From: Bacteroidales bacterium UBA1736
Lineage (GTDB): Bacteria; Bacteroidota; Bacteroidia; Bacteroidales; UBA932
NCBI GenBank assembly: GCA_002315825.1
Contig: DCIC01000126.1
Span: 1-11,925, forward strand
DNA: 11,925 nt
Direction of reading: 5' to 3'
Shown: positions 1 through 5,806 of the stretch, one piece after another
Numbering within the stretch: position 1 is the stretch's first letter
How the letters are laid out: the number at the start of each line of letters is the position of its first letter
Notes under the pieces: model-generated
Databases searched by the model: none
Told to the model about the DNA's origin: nothing
Seen by the model: the letters and a program-made list of their open reading frames with translations, nothing else
Translations under genes and position numbers: made by a program

Positions 1-23
1 TTCGAGCCCCACATCGCACCCCA
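1..23 (+). tRNA. tRNA 3' end, probably tRNA-His (partial at left edge)
   Basis: The window opens inside the T arm of a tRNA. Bases 1-7 (TTCGAGC) fit the T-loop consensus, 8-12 (CCCAC) are the 3' strand of a five-base T stem, and 13-19 (ATCGCAC) are the 3' strand of the acceptor stem. Base 20 (C) is the discriminator and 21-23 (CCA) look like an encoded 3' CCA. A C at the discriminator position is a known hallmark of bacterial tRNA-His, whose acceptor also ends in ...CAC followed by C and CCA, so the His identity is inferred from this. The anticodon lies outside the window, so identity cannot be confirmed. A terminator hairpin begins five bases downstream, as expected for the end of a tRNA transcript. 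Confidence 0.72.
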
Positions 24-27
24 ACTG

Positions 28-75
28 AAAAGAGGGCGACTGTAGTCAATAGACTTCACGTTCGCCCTCTTTTTT
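28..75. terminator. Bidirectional intrinsic terminator between tRNA and fur-family gene
   Basis: A perfect 12-bp inverted repeat, AAAAGAGGGCGA (28-39) and TCGCCCTCTTTT (62-73), is followed by further T residues to 75. The loop contains a smaller AGTC/GACT pairing (44-47 with 52-55), so the hairpin can extend inward with a few mismatches. The 3' T-tract serves rightward transcripts leaving the tRNA. The A-tract at 28-31 becomes a U-tract for leftward transcripts leaving the Fur-family gene that ends at 122. The position between convergent transcription units supports a shared terminator. Confidence 0.85.
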
Positions 76-121
76 GGCATTTTGCGGCACAGATTTCGCA
101 GTTTGGCCCAATTGCGCGCCA

Positions 122-568
122 CTACTTCCCCTCGATGGAGCGCGACCTCCGGCGTCTTGTCGGATGACACATAATCAAGATATCGACATAATCCATCTTG
201 TAGCCCTTGAACCGATGATGCTTAAGCCTGGCTGTCACATCGGATATTAGCTCCGCATCAAAAACATTCTGGTATACATTATTTACCGAATCGTACAAAT
301 GTATATGATTGGAGCTTCTGACGTCAAAATACATCTTGTTGTCAGCGCTGAGACGGTGCCGATAAAAGCCAAACAGAGCAAGCTGTGTCAGAATATTGTA
401 CACTGACGCTATAGTGACGGCGGTCTGAGAATTCCGATTGATATAATCCCGGACCATATCGGCGCTGGCGTGCTCCAGCTCAATCATCGCATTGTGAACT
501 GCTATTCTCTGGGGTGTCACCTTCAGAGAATGAGCCTTGAGGGTACGGACAAATTTGTCAATGTCCAT
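122..568 (-). CDS. Fur-family transcriptional regulator
   Basis: This is a Fur/PerR-type repressor, a dimeric winged-helix DNA-binding protein that usually senses metal or peroxide. From the chosen start the product is 148 residues, the usual size for the family. The N-terminal half shows the family pattern: LKVTPQR, then HASAD, then TIASVYNIL (recognition helix) and the wing. The C-terminal half keeps an HxH pair (NHIHLYD) but lacks the CxxC pairs that bind structural zinc in typical Fur and PerR; the only cysteine is near the C terminus (MCHP). The tail is very basic (TRRRRSRS). A longer reading with ATG at 634 exists. However, a TACTTTTG promoter element lies at 621-614, inside that extension, and homology begins at MDIDKFVRTLK, so the ATG at 566-568 is preferred. 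The gene diverges from radC. Its regulon and ligand cannot be read from the sequence. Confidence 0.9.
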   Translation of the reverse strand: MDIDKFVRTLKAHSLKVTPQRIAVHNAMIELEHASADMVRDYINRNSQTAVTIASVYNILTQLALFGFYRHRLSADNKMYFDVRSSNHIHLYDSVNNVYQNVFDAELISDVTARLKHHRFKGYKMDYVDILIMCHPTRRRRSRSIEGK

Positions 569-599
569 CACATCTTTACTGCTAGTCTGCATCAGAAAT

Positions 600-632
600 C
601 TTGTAGGTACAGACAAAAGTAACATATTTTTC
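600..632 (+). promoter_or_regulatory. Putative radC promoter (-33/-7)
   Basis: CTTG at 600-603 and TATTTTTC at 625-632 resemble the Bacteroidota -33 (TTTG) and -7 (TAnnTTTG) elements, each with one mismatch, separated by 21 bp. Transcription would start near 638, about 14 bases before the radC ATG. It overlaps the oppositely oriented promoter of the Fur-family gene. It is imperfect and therefore tentative. Confidence 0.35.
614..621 (-). promoter_or_regulatory. Putative Bacteroidota -7 promoter element for the fur-family gene
   Basis: On the minus strand this reads TACTTTTG, a perfect match to the Bacteroidota -7 consensus TAnnTTTG. A TTTG further upstream on the same strand is only about 15 bp away, closer than the usual 19-21, so the -33 element is uncertain. 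Transcription would begin near 608, downstream of the longest possible start codon (634). That is why the start at 568 is preferred for the gene. Confidence 0.5.
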
Positions 633-651
633 AATTCAAATCACTTAAACT

Positions 652-1338
652 ATGAACATCAAAGAAATGTATCTCGCAGAGCGGCCAAGGGAAAAGCTGC
701 TCGAACGCGGAGCCGGAGCTCTTAGCGACGGAGAATTATTGGCCATCATCCTCAGGACCGGCACTGCGGGAGTCAGTGCCATCGATCTGGCTCAGAATAT
801 ATTGACATTACTGGAAGGCAAGTTGGGAAAGTTCTCCGGAATGGACGTCGAAAAAATGTACTCCATCAAAGGAATGGGAAAGGAGAAAGTCGCAATACTG
901 CTTGCGTCCTGCGAACTGGGAAGACGATTTATGGAAGGGAGCTCCTATCCGACAAGCAATCCTCTCACAAGTCCAAAAACAGTCTATGACATTATGGCCC
1001 CCAAACTCAAAGGTCTCGCTCACGAAGAGTGTTGGGTTCTGTATCTCAACAATTCGCAGCAATTGATTTCAAAGGAAAGAATCAGTACCGGAGGTATGGA
1101 CTCCACAGTCATCGACAACCGGATAATACTGAAAAGAGCGCTGGCCCTGAATTCGACCAATATCATCCTGATCCACAACCACCCCGGCATTCGGGCAAAC
1201 CCCAGTCTGGCGGATATCGAATGCACACAGCAACTGAAAAATGCCTGCAACACGATAGGAATACATCTGCTGGACCACGTGATTATCGCGGACAAGTGTT
1301 ACTACAGTTTTTCTGACGAAGTCGGCTACGATGAGTGA
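652..1338 (+). CDS. radC: RadC family JAMM/MPN+ protein
   Basis: The product is 228 residues, the normal size for RadC. The N-terminal part has the conserved start (LAERPREKLLERG, then LSDGELLAIILRTG) and a helix-hairpin-helix-like segment (SIKGMGKEKV, residues 71-80). The C-terminal JAMM domain carries the metalloprotease-type zinc motif HxHx7SxxD at H175, H177, S185 and D188. RadC proteins usually read HNHPSG here; this one reads HNHPGI, leaving the zinc ligands intact. RadC was once linked to DNA repair, but its biochemical role remains unsettled, so no substrate is claimed. The start ATG lies 14 bases downstream of the presumed transcription start. The stop codon is only 4 bp from the rpoN stop on the opposite strand. 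Confidence 0.95.
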   Translation: MNIKEMYLAERPREKLLERGAGALSDGELLAIILRTGTAGVSAIDLAQNILTLLEGKLGKFSGMDVEKMYSIKGMGKEKVAILLASCELGRRFMEGSSYPTSNPLTSPKTVYDIMAPKLKGLAHEECWVLYLNNSQQLISKERISTGGMDSTVIDNRIILKRALALNSTNIILIHNHPGIRANPSLADIECTQQLKNACNTIGIHLLDHVIIADKCYYSFSDEVGYDE

Positions 1339-1342
1339 TAGC

Positions 1343-2767
1343 CTAGAGTTCTTTGCGCAAACGGGCCTTGGGTATGCCCAACTGGTCCCTATACTTCGCT
1401 ACAGTCCTCCTGGCCACTTTGTAGCCTTTCTCTGACATTTTCTCCACTAACTGATCATCAGTCAGAGGTCGACGCTTGTCCTCGGCTTCCACAAGCTCAG
1501 TTATATATTTTTTAAGCTCGCGGGTGGATACCTCATCCCCTTCTGCATTTTCCAGTCCCTCAGAGAAAAAGTATTTAAGCGGATAAATACCGAAATGGGT
1601 CTCAATGTATTTGCTGTTCACTACTCTGGAAATCGTCGAGATGTCATATCCCGTAATCTCAGCGATGTCTTTCAAAACCATCGGCTTGAGATTGGATTCA
1701 TCTCCATCGATAAAATAGTCTCTTTGATAGTCAATGATGGCATTCATCGTGGTTTCCAGAGTATTGAACCTTTGTTTCAATGCTTCCACAAACCACTTGG
1801 CGGAGTCAATCTTTTGTTTGACAAAGGCGGCCGCCTCTCGCCTTGACGGATCGGTGCTTCCCTTGGAATCCGCAAGCAGATCGGAATACTTCTTTTTTAT
1901 CTTGAGTTCAGGAATATTGAAGCGGGGCATCGTAAGTTTCAATTGCCCATCCTCAAGATCAAGGACAAAATCAGGAATGATCTGCTGAGCCTGTTCCTTG
2001 TAAGAATCTTCAATCTGCCCTCCCGGGGAAGGGTTGAGTCTGATAATCCTGGCCACGGCCGACTTCATTTCTTCTTCGGACAGGCCGGCCCTGTTCATTA
2101 TTCTGGTAAAGTGCTTATTTGCAAAATCATCAAAATATCCCCCCAGAATAGTCTTTGCGTTCAAAACGTCAGGTTCGGGAGCCATACGGTCCAGCTGAAG
2201 AAGGAGACACTCCCTTAAGTCTCTGGCTCCGATTCCGGCGGGATCGAAGGTCTGAATAATCTTGAGGATATCAACCACCTCTTCCTCGTCCGTTTCAATA
2301 CCGGTTCGGAAAGCGATGTCGTCGACCAGCGAAGCCACGTCACGCCTGAGATATCCGGCATCATCCAGACTGCCTATGATAAATCTGCCAATATCATATC
2401 GCCGGGACGAAAGATTACGGAATCCCAACTGCTCCTCCAGAGTCTGGGAAAAACTTTCTTTCACCGAGAATGTATTGTACTCAGGAATGGGATCCTTTCC
2501 GTGATTGTTCACCCATAGATTGTATGAGGGAGTAGGGTCCTCTGCATCAGTATCGATTTCGTCTATGGAGATATCCTTTGGCTGATCGTCATCGCCTCCT
2601 GATGCCGAATCCATAGGGTGGTCATCGTCAAGGACAGGATTTTCCTCCAGCATAGTCTTCACCCTCTGGCGCAATTCCTGGACGGGCACCTCAATCAGCT
2701 TGATTGTCTGAAGCTGAAGGGGAGACAACTTCTGTGTCTGCTTCAGCTCGAGTCCTTGCTTTATCAT
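1343..2767 (-). CDS. rpoN: RNA polymerase sigma-54 factor
   Basis: This 474-residue protein is sigma-54, which directs RNA polymerase to -24/-12 promoters and needs an ATP-driven enhancer-binding activator. Region I (about residues 1-45) is the glutamine/leucine-rich activator-interacting segment (LKQTQKLSPLQLQTIKLIE). A short acidic region II follows (about 46-85, many Asp). The core-binding domain lies in the middle, and a helix-turn-helix segment contains ISRVVNSKYIETHFG. The diagnostic RpoN box at 452-461 reads ARRTVAKYRD, essentially the consensus. The length is typical for the Bacteroidota. The ATG overlaps the stop of the upstream SPOR gene as ATGA, indicating translational coupling. 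No enhancer-binding protein is in the window, so the target genes are unknown. Confidence 0.97.
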   Translation of the reverse strand: MIKQGLELKQTQKLSPLQLQTIKLIEVPVQELRQRVKTMLEENPVLDDDHPMDSASGGDDDQPKDISIDEIDTDAEDPTPSYNLWVNNHGKDPIPEYNTFSVKESFSQTLEEQLGFRNLSSRRYDIGRFIIGSLDDAGYLRRDVASLVDDIAFRTGIETDEEEVVDILKIIQTFDPAGIGARDLRECLLLQLDRMAPEPDVLNAKTILGGYFDDFANKHFTRIMNRAGLSEEEMKSAVARIIRLNPSPGGQIEDSYKEQAQQIIPDFVLDLEDGQLKLTMPRFNIPELKIKKKYSDLLADSKGSTDPSRREAAAFVKQKIDSAKWFVEALKQRFNTLETTMNAIIDYQRDYFIDGDESNLKPMVLKDIAEITGYDISTISRVVNSKYIETHFGIYPLKYFFSEGLENAEGDEVSTRELKKYITELVEAEDKRRPLTDDQLVEKMSEKGYKVARRTVAKYRDQLGIPKARLRKEL

Positions 2768-3363
2768 CTTTTACTTTCCGCCTTATCCCGCACAGGTCTG
2801 AGAACCATAACCGTATCCACTATGTACTCATTATTCTTATCCAAAGCGGGATATTTGATATTCTCTTTTACCACAAACGCTGCAGGATAATCAGAGACAA
2901 GTCTCTGAAGAGTACGCATAGCCTCAGACTTGGTCCGGAAGTCTCCCACCGTGACCTTGAAGTATGGATTTACAAAACTTCTGTACGCCACAATGCCGGG
3001 ATACTGCTTTTCGAATCTGCTTTTGACAGCCTCCGACTCATTCCTTGCATTTTGCTTGTTATCAAAAAATATTCTGATTCTGTACCCCGTTATCTGCTTT
3101 GAAGGATTGGTTCCGATGTATCTGTCCATCCCGCTGCGGACTTCCGAAGACTGGTGGACATTGACCACTGCTCCCGAAGCATTCTCACCAGATGAAAGTA
3201 CGGAAAAAATACTTTTGCTGACCAATGAGGAGTCCAGCACATCCACCGGCCTGTAAATAACGCTGTCCACCATTTCGAAGCCTTCAGGGATAACCAATTC
3301 CTGAGCAGTTGCAAAAACAGGGGCGCAGAACAGCGCCAATATGGGAAAAATCAATTTTTTCAT
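2764..3363 (-). CDS. Secreted SPOR-domain protein
   Basis: The product has 199 residues. Residues 1-20 form a signal peptide (MKKLIFPILALF, small residues, cleavage probably before Gln21), so the mature protein should be periplasmic or outer-membrane associated. Residues about 92-168 match a SPOR domain: a hydrophobic-alternating GYRIRIFF strand, an N-rich turn (NKQNARNESEA), a YFKVTVGDF strand and a second helix (AMRTLQRLV). SPOR domains bind denuded glycan strands of peptidoglycan, often at septa; that is family knowledge, and localisation of this protein is inferred. Residues 21-91 have no recognised fold, and the tail beyond the domain is hydrophilic. It lies between a lipoprotein gene and rpoN, with 4-bp ATGA overlaps at both ends, so it is the middle gene of an operon. 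Confidence 0.88.
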   Translation of the reverse strand: MKKLIFPILALFCAPVFATAQELVIPEGFEMVDSVIYRPVDVLDSSLVSKSIFSVLSSGENASGAVVNVHQSSEVRSGMDRYIGTNPSKQITGYRIRIFFDNKQNARNESEAVKSRFEKQYPGIVAYRSFVNPYFKVTVGDFRTKSEAMRTLQRLVSDYPAAFVVKENIKYPALDKNNEYIVDTVMVLRPVRDKAESKR

Positions 3364-3827
3364 AGCAAATCCGAAAGCTTTATACCGGCAAACTTCAATA
3401 CTCTTTCCTTTCCTCCATTGAGTCTCACACCGGCTGTGACATCAATCAAAAACTCATCCTCGCCTGCAGATGAAATCCTTTTCAAAAACTCCAGCAAAGT
3501 AATATCCTTAGGCAGGGATGCATTGCACATCAATTTGTAAGTCTGATCCGTACGTGGAGCGACAACCACCGGGCCCGCCGAAAGAACACATACGGATTTA
3601 TTACCACTCATCACATCTGCCTCAATGGATGAAATGGTAATCTCGCCGGCAGGATTGCTTATTCCCAACATTATCTCAGCATCCGCACTCCTGATGCTCC
3701 TCGGATTGAAAGAGAGGACTTCGAAAGAAGTGACACGGATATCTTTGTATTTTTCAGCACAAGAGCTGAGAACACAAATGGCTGCCAGTATCGGCAGCAA
3801 ACGGAAGATATTCTTTTTAACAGACAT
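3360..3827 (-). CDS. LEA14/WHy-like lipoprotein
   Basis: From the chosen ATG the product is 155 residues. It begins with a lipoprotein signal peptide: KK at the N terminus, a hydrophobic run, then the lipobox LSSC with Cys23 as the lipidation site. The remaining ~130 residues are rich in beta strands, with FEVLSFNP, LGISNPAGEITISSIEADV and late hydrophobic strands. That arrangement resembles the LEA type 2 (WHy) domain found in many Bacteroidota small lipoproteins; this assignment is by pattern only. An in-frame ATG at 3857 gives ten extra residues, but a perfect TATCTTTG -7 element at 3846-3839 lies inside that extension, so a start at 3827 (or 3833) is more likely. It is the first gene of the operon with the SPOR gene and rpoN. 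Its cellular role is unknown. Confidence 0.72.
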   Translation of the reverse strand: MSVKKNIFRLLPILAAICVLSSCAEKYKDIRVTSFEVLSFNPRSIRSADAEIMLGISNPAGEITISSIEADVMSGNKSVCVLSAGPVVVAPRTDQTYKLMCNASLPKDITLLEFLKRISSAGEDEFLIDVTAGVRLNGGKERVLKFAGIKLSDLL

Positions 3828-3838
3828 TCTCATACCAA

Positions 3839-3846
3839 CAAAGATA
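3839..3846 (-). promoter_or_regulatory. -7 element for lipoprotein-SPOR-rpoN operon
   Basis: The minus strand reads TATCTTTG, a perfect TAnnTTTG. Transcription would start near 3833, giving a very short leader before the ATG at 3827. The -33 region is T-rich but lacks a clear TTTG. It forms a mirror-image pair with the miaB -7 element 21 bp away. Confidence 0.55.
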
Positions 3847-3867
3847 TAGAGATTCAACGAAAAAACC

Positions 3868-3875
3868 TATCTTTG
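3868..3875 (+). promoter_or_regulatory. -7 element for miaB
   Basis: The plus strand reads TATCTTTG, a perfect TAnnTTTG, placing the transcription start near 3882 and leaving a leader of roughly 37 bases before the miaB ATG. No TTTG is present at the expected -33 spacing; that position is occupied by the opposing -7 element. Confidence 0.55.
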
Positions 3876-3918
3876 CGCGAGCAATAGCTTCAAGCGACGT
3901 GCCAAACTCAAAATCATT

Positions 3919-5250
3919 ATGTCAAGCAATTCTAAAAAGGTATATATCGAGACCTACGGCTGTCAGATGAATGTCAATGACACCGAAGTGATTTTCGCCA
4001 TTCTCGCAAATGAAGGCTTTATCAGGACGGAGGACATCGCCGAGGCCGACGTGATTATGGCGAACACCTGCTCGATACGGGACAATGCAGAGCAGCGCAT
4101 CTGGGGCAGGATCGAGCAATTCAACCTCCAGAAAAATACCCGCCATGACGTTTTGACTGGCATTGTCGGCTGTATGGCCGAGAGATTGAAGGAAAAATTG
4201 CTTGATAAGGGAAATGTGGACTTCGTGGCAGGGCCTGACGCTTATCGTAATCTTCCCCGCCTGATTGCCGATGCTGCCCCCGGTCATCCCCAGATTGACA
4301 CCGAACTTTCAAGAGAAGAAACATATGGTGACATCAAGCCGGTCCGGATTGACAAAAACGGAGTCTCTGCCTTCATATCCATAATGAGAGGATGCAACAA
4401 CGTCTGTTCATATTGCGTAGTGCCTTACACCAGAGGCGTGGAACGCAGCAGAGACCCGCGGACAATCATCGAAGAAGCGCGGAATCTGTTTGACAGAGGA
4501 TACAAAGAAGTGACTCTGCTGGGCCAGAATGTGGACTCTTACCATTGGAAATGCGATCGGGAAGAAGTCAGTTTTGCAAGCCTGCTCGAACAGGTCGCAC
4601 ATATCAGTCCGGATCTCCGGATACGTTTCTCCACATCCAACCCTCAGGATTTCTCGGATGAAGTCTTGATGGTGATGGCCAAATACGACAATATCTGCAA
4701 GCACATACACTTTCCAGTCCAGTCCGGGAGCAACAGGATACTGGAGAAAATGAGAAGGCGTTATACGAGAGAGTGGTACCTGGAAAGAGTATCCCGGATA
4801 AGGGAGATCATCCCTGACTGCGGTATCACCACAGATGTCATTGCCGGATTCTGCTCCGAGACCGAGGAGGACCACAAAGATACTCTCAGTCTGTTTGATA
4901 TCGTGGGATTTGACACAGCCTTTATGTTCTATTATTCCGAAAGGCCCGGCACGATTTCACAGCGCAACTATCCTGACGACGTGGACATTGAGACAAAGAC
5001 AAGACGCCTGAACGAAATTATCGCCCTCCAAGGTAAAAAGAGTCTGGAAAGTTATCGCAAAGACATAGGCAAGGTGTTCAGGGTACTGGTGGAGGGCCCG
5101 TCAAAAAAAGACCCCGCAGACCTGTGTGGAAGAGCTTCCAACAACAAAATGTGCGTATTTGCCGACAATATCCACAAAGCCGGAGACTATGTGGATGTCG
5201 AAGTCACCGGATGCACATCTGCAACGCTTCTGTGCCGTCTGCTCGACTAG
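3919..5250 (+). CDS. miaB: tRNA-2-methylthio-N6-dimethylallyladenosine synthase MiaB
   Basis: This 443-residue radical-SAM methylthiotransferase converts i6A37 to ms2i6A37 in tRNAs that read codons starting with U, in the cytoplasm. The N-terminal MTTase domain supplies three cysteines for the auxiliary 4Fe-4S cluster: C15 (YGCQMN), C51 (NTCSIR) and C85 (GCMAER). The radical-SAM motif CxxxCxxC is C159, C163 and C166 (CNNVCSYC). The adjacent LGQNVDSY stretch is characteristic of MiaB as opposed to RimO. A TRAM domain for tRNA binding occupies about residues 378-440. All catalytic cysteines are present and the length is normal. The gene has its own promoter (-7 at 3868-3875). There is no obvious hairpin terminator between it and mraZ, so read-through into the dcw cluster is possible. 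Confidence 0.97.
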   Translation: MSSNSKKVYIETYGCQMNVNDTEVIFAILANEGFIRTEDIAEADVIMANTCSIRDNAEQRIWGRIEQFNLQKNTRHDVLTGIVGCMAERLKEKLLDKGNVDFVAGPDAYRNLPRLIADAAPGHPQIDTELSREETYGDIKPVRIDKNGVSAFISIMRGCNNVCSYCVVPYTRGVERSRDPRTIIEEARNLFDRGYKEVTLLGQNVDSYHWKCDREEVSFASLLEQVAHISPDLRIRFSTSNPQDFSDEVLMVMAKYDNICKHIHFPVQSGSNRILEKMRRRYTREWYLERVSRIREIIPDCGITTDVIAGFCSETEEDHKDTLSLFDIVGFDTAFMFYYSERPGTISQRNYPDDVDIETKTRRLNEIIALQGKKSLESYRKDIGKVFRVLVEGPSKKDPADLCGRASNNKMCVFADNIHKAGDYVDVEVTGCTSATLLCRLLD

Positions 5251-5260
5251 TGTCAGAAAC

Positions 5261-5290
5261 TTTGTGGAAAAAAGTGGAAGATTGTGGAAT
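5261..5290 (+). promoter_or_regulatory. Putative MraZ operator: three GTGGAA repeats at 10-bp spacing
   Basis: Three consecutive ten-base units each contain GTGGAA, at 5264-5269, 5274-5279 and 5284-5289, one helical turn apart and on the same strand. The middle unit begins AAAGTGG. MraZ of other bacteria binds direct TGGG-like or AAAGTGG-like repeats with 10-bp periodicity upstream of its own gene. Position, periodicity and core sequence all fit. The third repeat falls where the -33 element of the mraZ promoter should be, so binding would block RNA polymerase. Binding itself is inferred. Confidence 0.75.
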
Positions 5291-5309
5291 GAAATGTAAT
5301 CTTTTTTCA

Positions 5310-5317
5310 TAACTTTG
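5310..5317 (+). promoter_or_regulatory. -7 element of the mraZ/dcw promoter
   Basis: TAACTTTG is a perfect TAnnTTTG. Transcription would start near 5323, about 20 bases before the mraZ ATG at 5343. There is no clear TTTG at -33; that region is covered by the third operator repeat. Confidence 0.55.
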
Positions 5318-5342
5318 TCAACTGATAAAGTTGGCAATTGTT

Positions 5343-5795
5343 ATGATTACATTCATTGGCGAATACACCGCAAAACTCGATGACAAGGGAAGAATTGTTT
5401 TTCCCTCGGCATTCAAGGGTGTTTTGCCGTCCGGCGGGGATTCCAGATTCGTTCTGAAAAAGGATTTGTTCTCCGAATGCCTGGAAATGTACACTTTCGC
5501 GGAGTGGGAAGTCCTCTCCGGAGAAGTAAAATCACGACTTGACTTTTTCAATGAAGACCATGCAAAGTTCTGGAGAGAGTATATGCGCAACAGAGCCGTC
5601 GTCGAGCCGGACCCCAAATACGGGCGCATCACTATCCCCGGGCATTTGCTTGAAGCTATCGGTGTAACCAAGGAAGTGGTTTTCTCCGGCAATGATTTCA
5701 AAATTGAGATCTGGGCGAAAGAAAAGTACGAAGCTGCCGCCCTGTCCAATGAAGAATATATAGCCATCGCCGGAAAACTGTCTGCAAACAGATAG
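5343..5795 (+). CDS. mraZ: Transcriptional regulator MraZ
   Basis: MraZ is a DNA-binding protein with two tandem SpoVT/AbrB-like swapped-hairpin domains that forms ring oligomers and regulates the dcw cluster, usually by repressing its own promoter. From the ATG at 5343 the product is 150 residues, normal for the family. It starts MITFIGEYTAKLDDKGRIVFP, which aligns with the usual FxGEYxxxLDDKGR opening. The first DxxxR-type motif is DDKGR (13-17); the second domain has DPKYGRITIP (90-99). A TTG start at 5331 would add four residues (MAIV) but does not fit the family opening. It is the first gene of the dcw cluster. A Shine-Dalgarno is not evident. Upstream GTGGAA repeats are its likely binding site. 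Confidence 0.95.
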   Translation: MITFIGEYTAKLDDKGRIVFPSAFKGVLPSGGDSRFVLKKDLFSECLEMYTFAEWEVLSGEVKSRLDFFNEDHAKFWREYMRNRAVVEPDPKYGRITIPGHLLEAIGVTKEVVFSGNDFKIEIWAKEKYEAAALSNEEYIAIAGKLSANR

Positions 5796-5799
5796 GAGG
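5794..5799 (+). promoter_or_regulatory. Strong ribosome binding site for rsmH
   Basis: AGGAGG overlaps the mraZ stop codon (TAG at 5793-5795) and lies seven bases before the rsmH ATG. This is a full Shine-Dalgarno, which is unusual here because most genes in the window lack one. It fixes the rsmH start. Confidence 0.7.
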
Positions 5800-5806
5800 C
5801 GAGGAA

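Noticed and set aside
83..120. Short inverted repeats (TGCG/CGCA and a GGCC-rich stretch) between the terminator and the end of the Fur-family gene
   Set aside because: They are four bases or less, or imperfect, with no accompanying T-tract; they may be chance in a 46-base gap.
537..725. A short plus-strand frame spanning the fur-radC intergenic region
   Set aside because: It overlaps both promoters and the start of radC in another frame, and the translation has no recognisable features.
4408..4875. A 155-codon open frame on the minus strand inside miaB
   Set aside because: The plus-strand frame has all MiaB cysteine motifs and an unbroken family-length protein; the antisense frame has no recognisable family and no promoter or ribosome site.
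5257..5317. Direct repeat of AACTTTGT (about 5258 and 5311) upstream of mraZ, as a possible second promoter
   Set aside because: The first copy has AA rather than TA at the start of the -7 element and no -33 at suitable spacing; it probably reflects local T-rich composition.
5311..5333. Inverted repeats AACTTT/AAAGTT and CAACT/AGTTG near the mraZ start, as a possible leader hairpin or terminator
   Set aside because: The stems are only 5-6 bp, A/T-rich, lack a T-tract, and overlap the -7 element and the predicted transcription start, so they would not be fully in the RNA.
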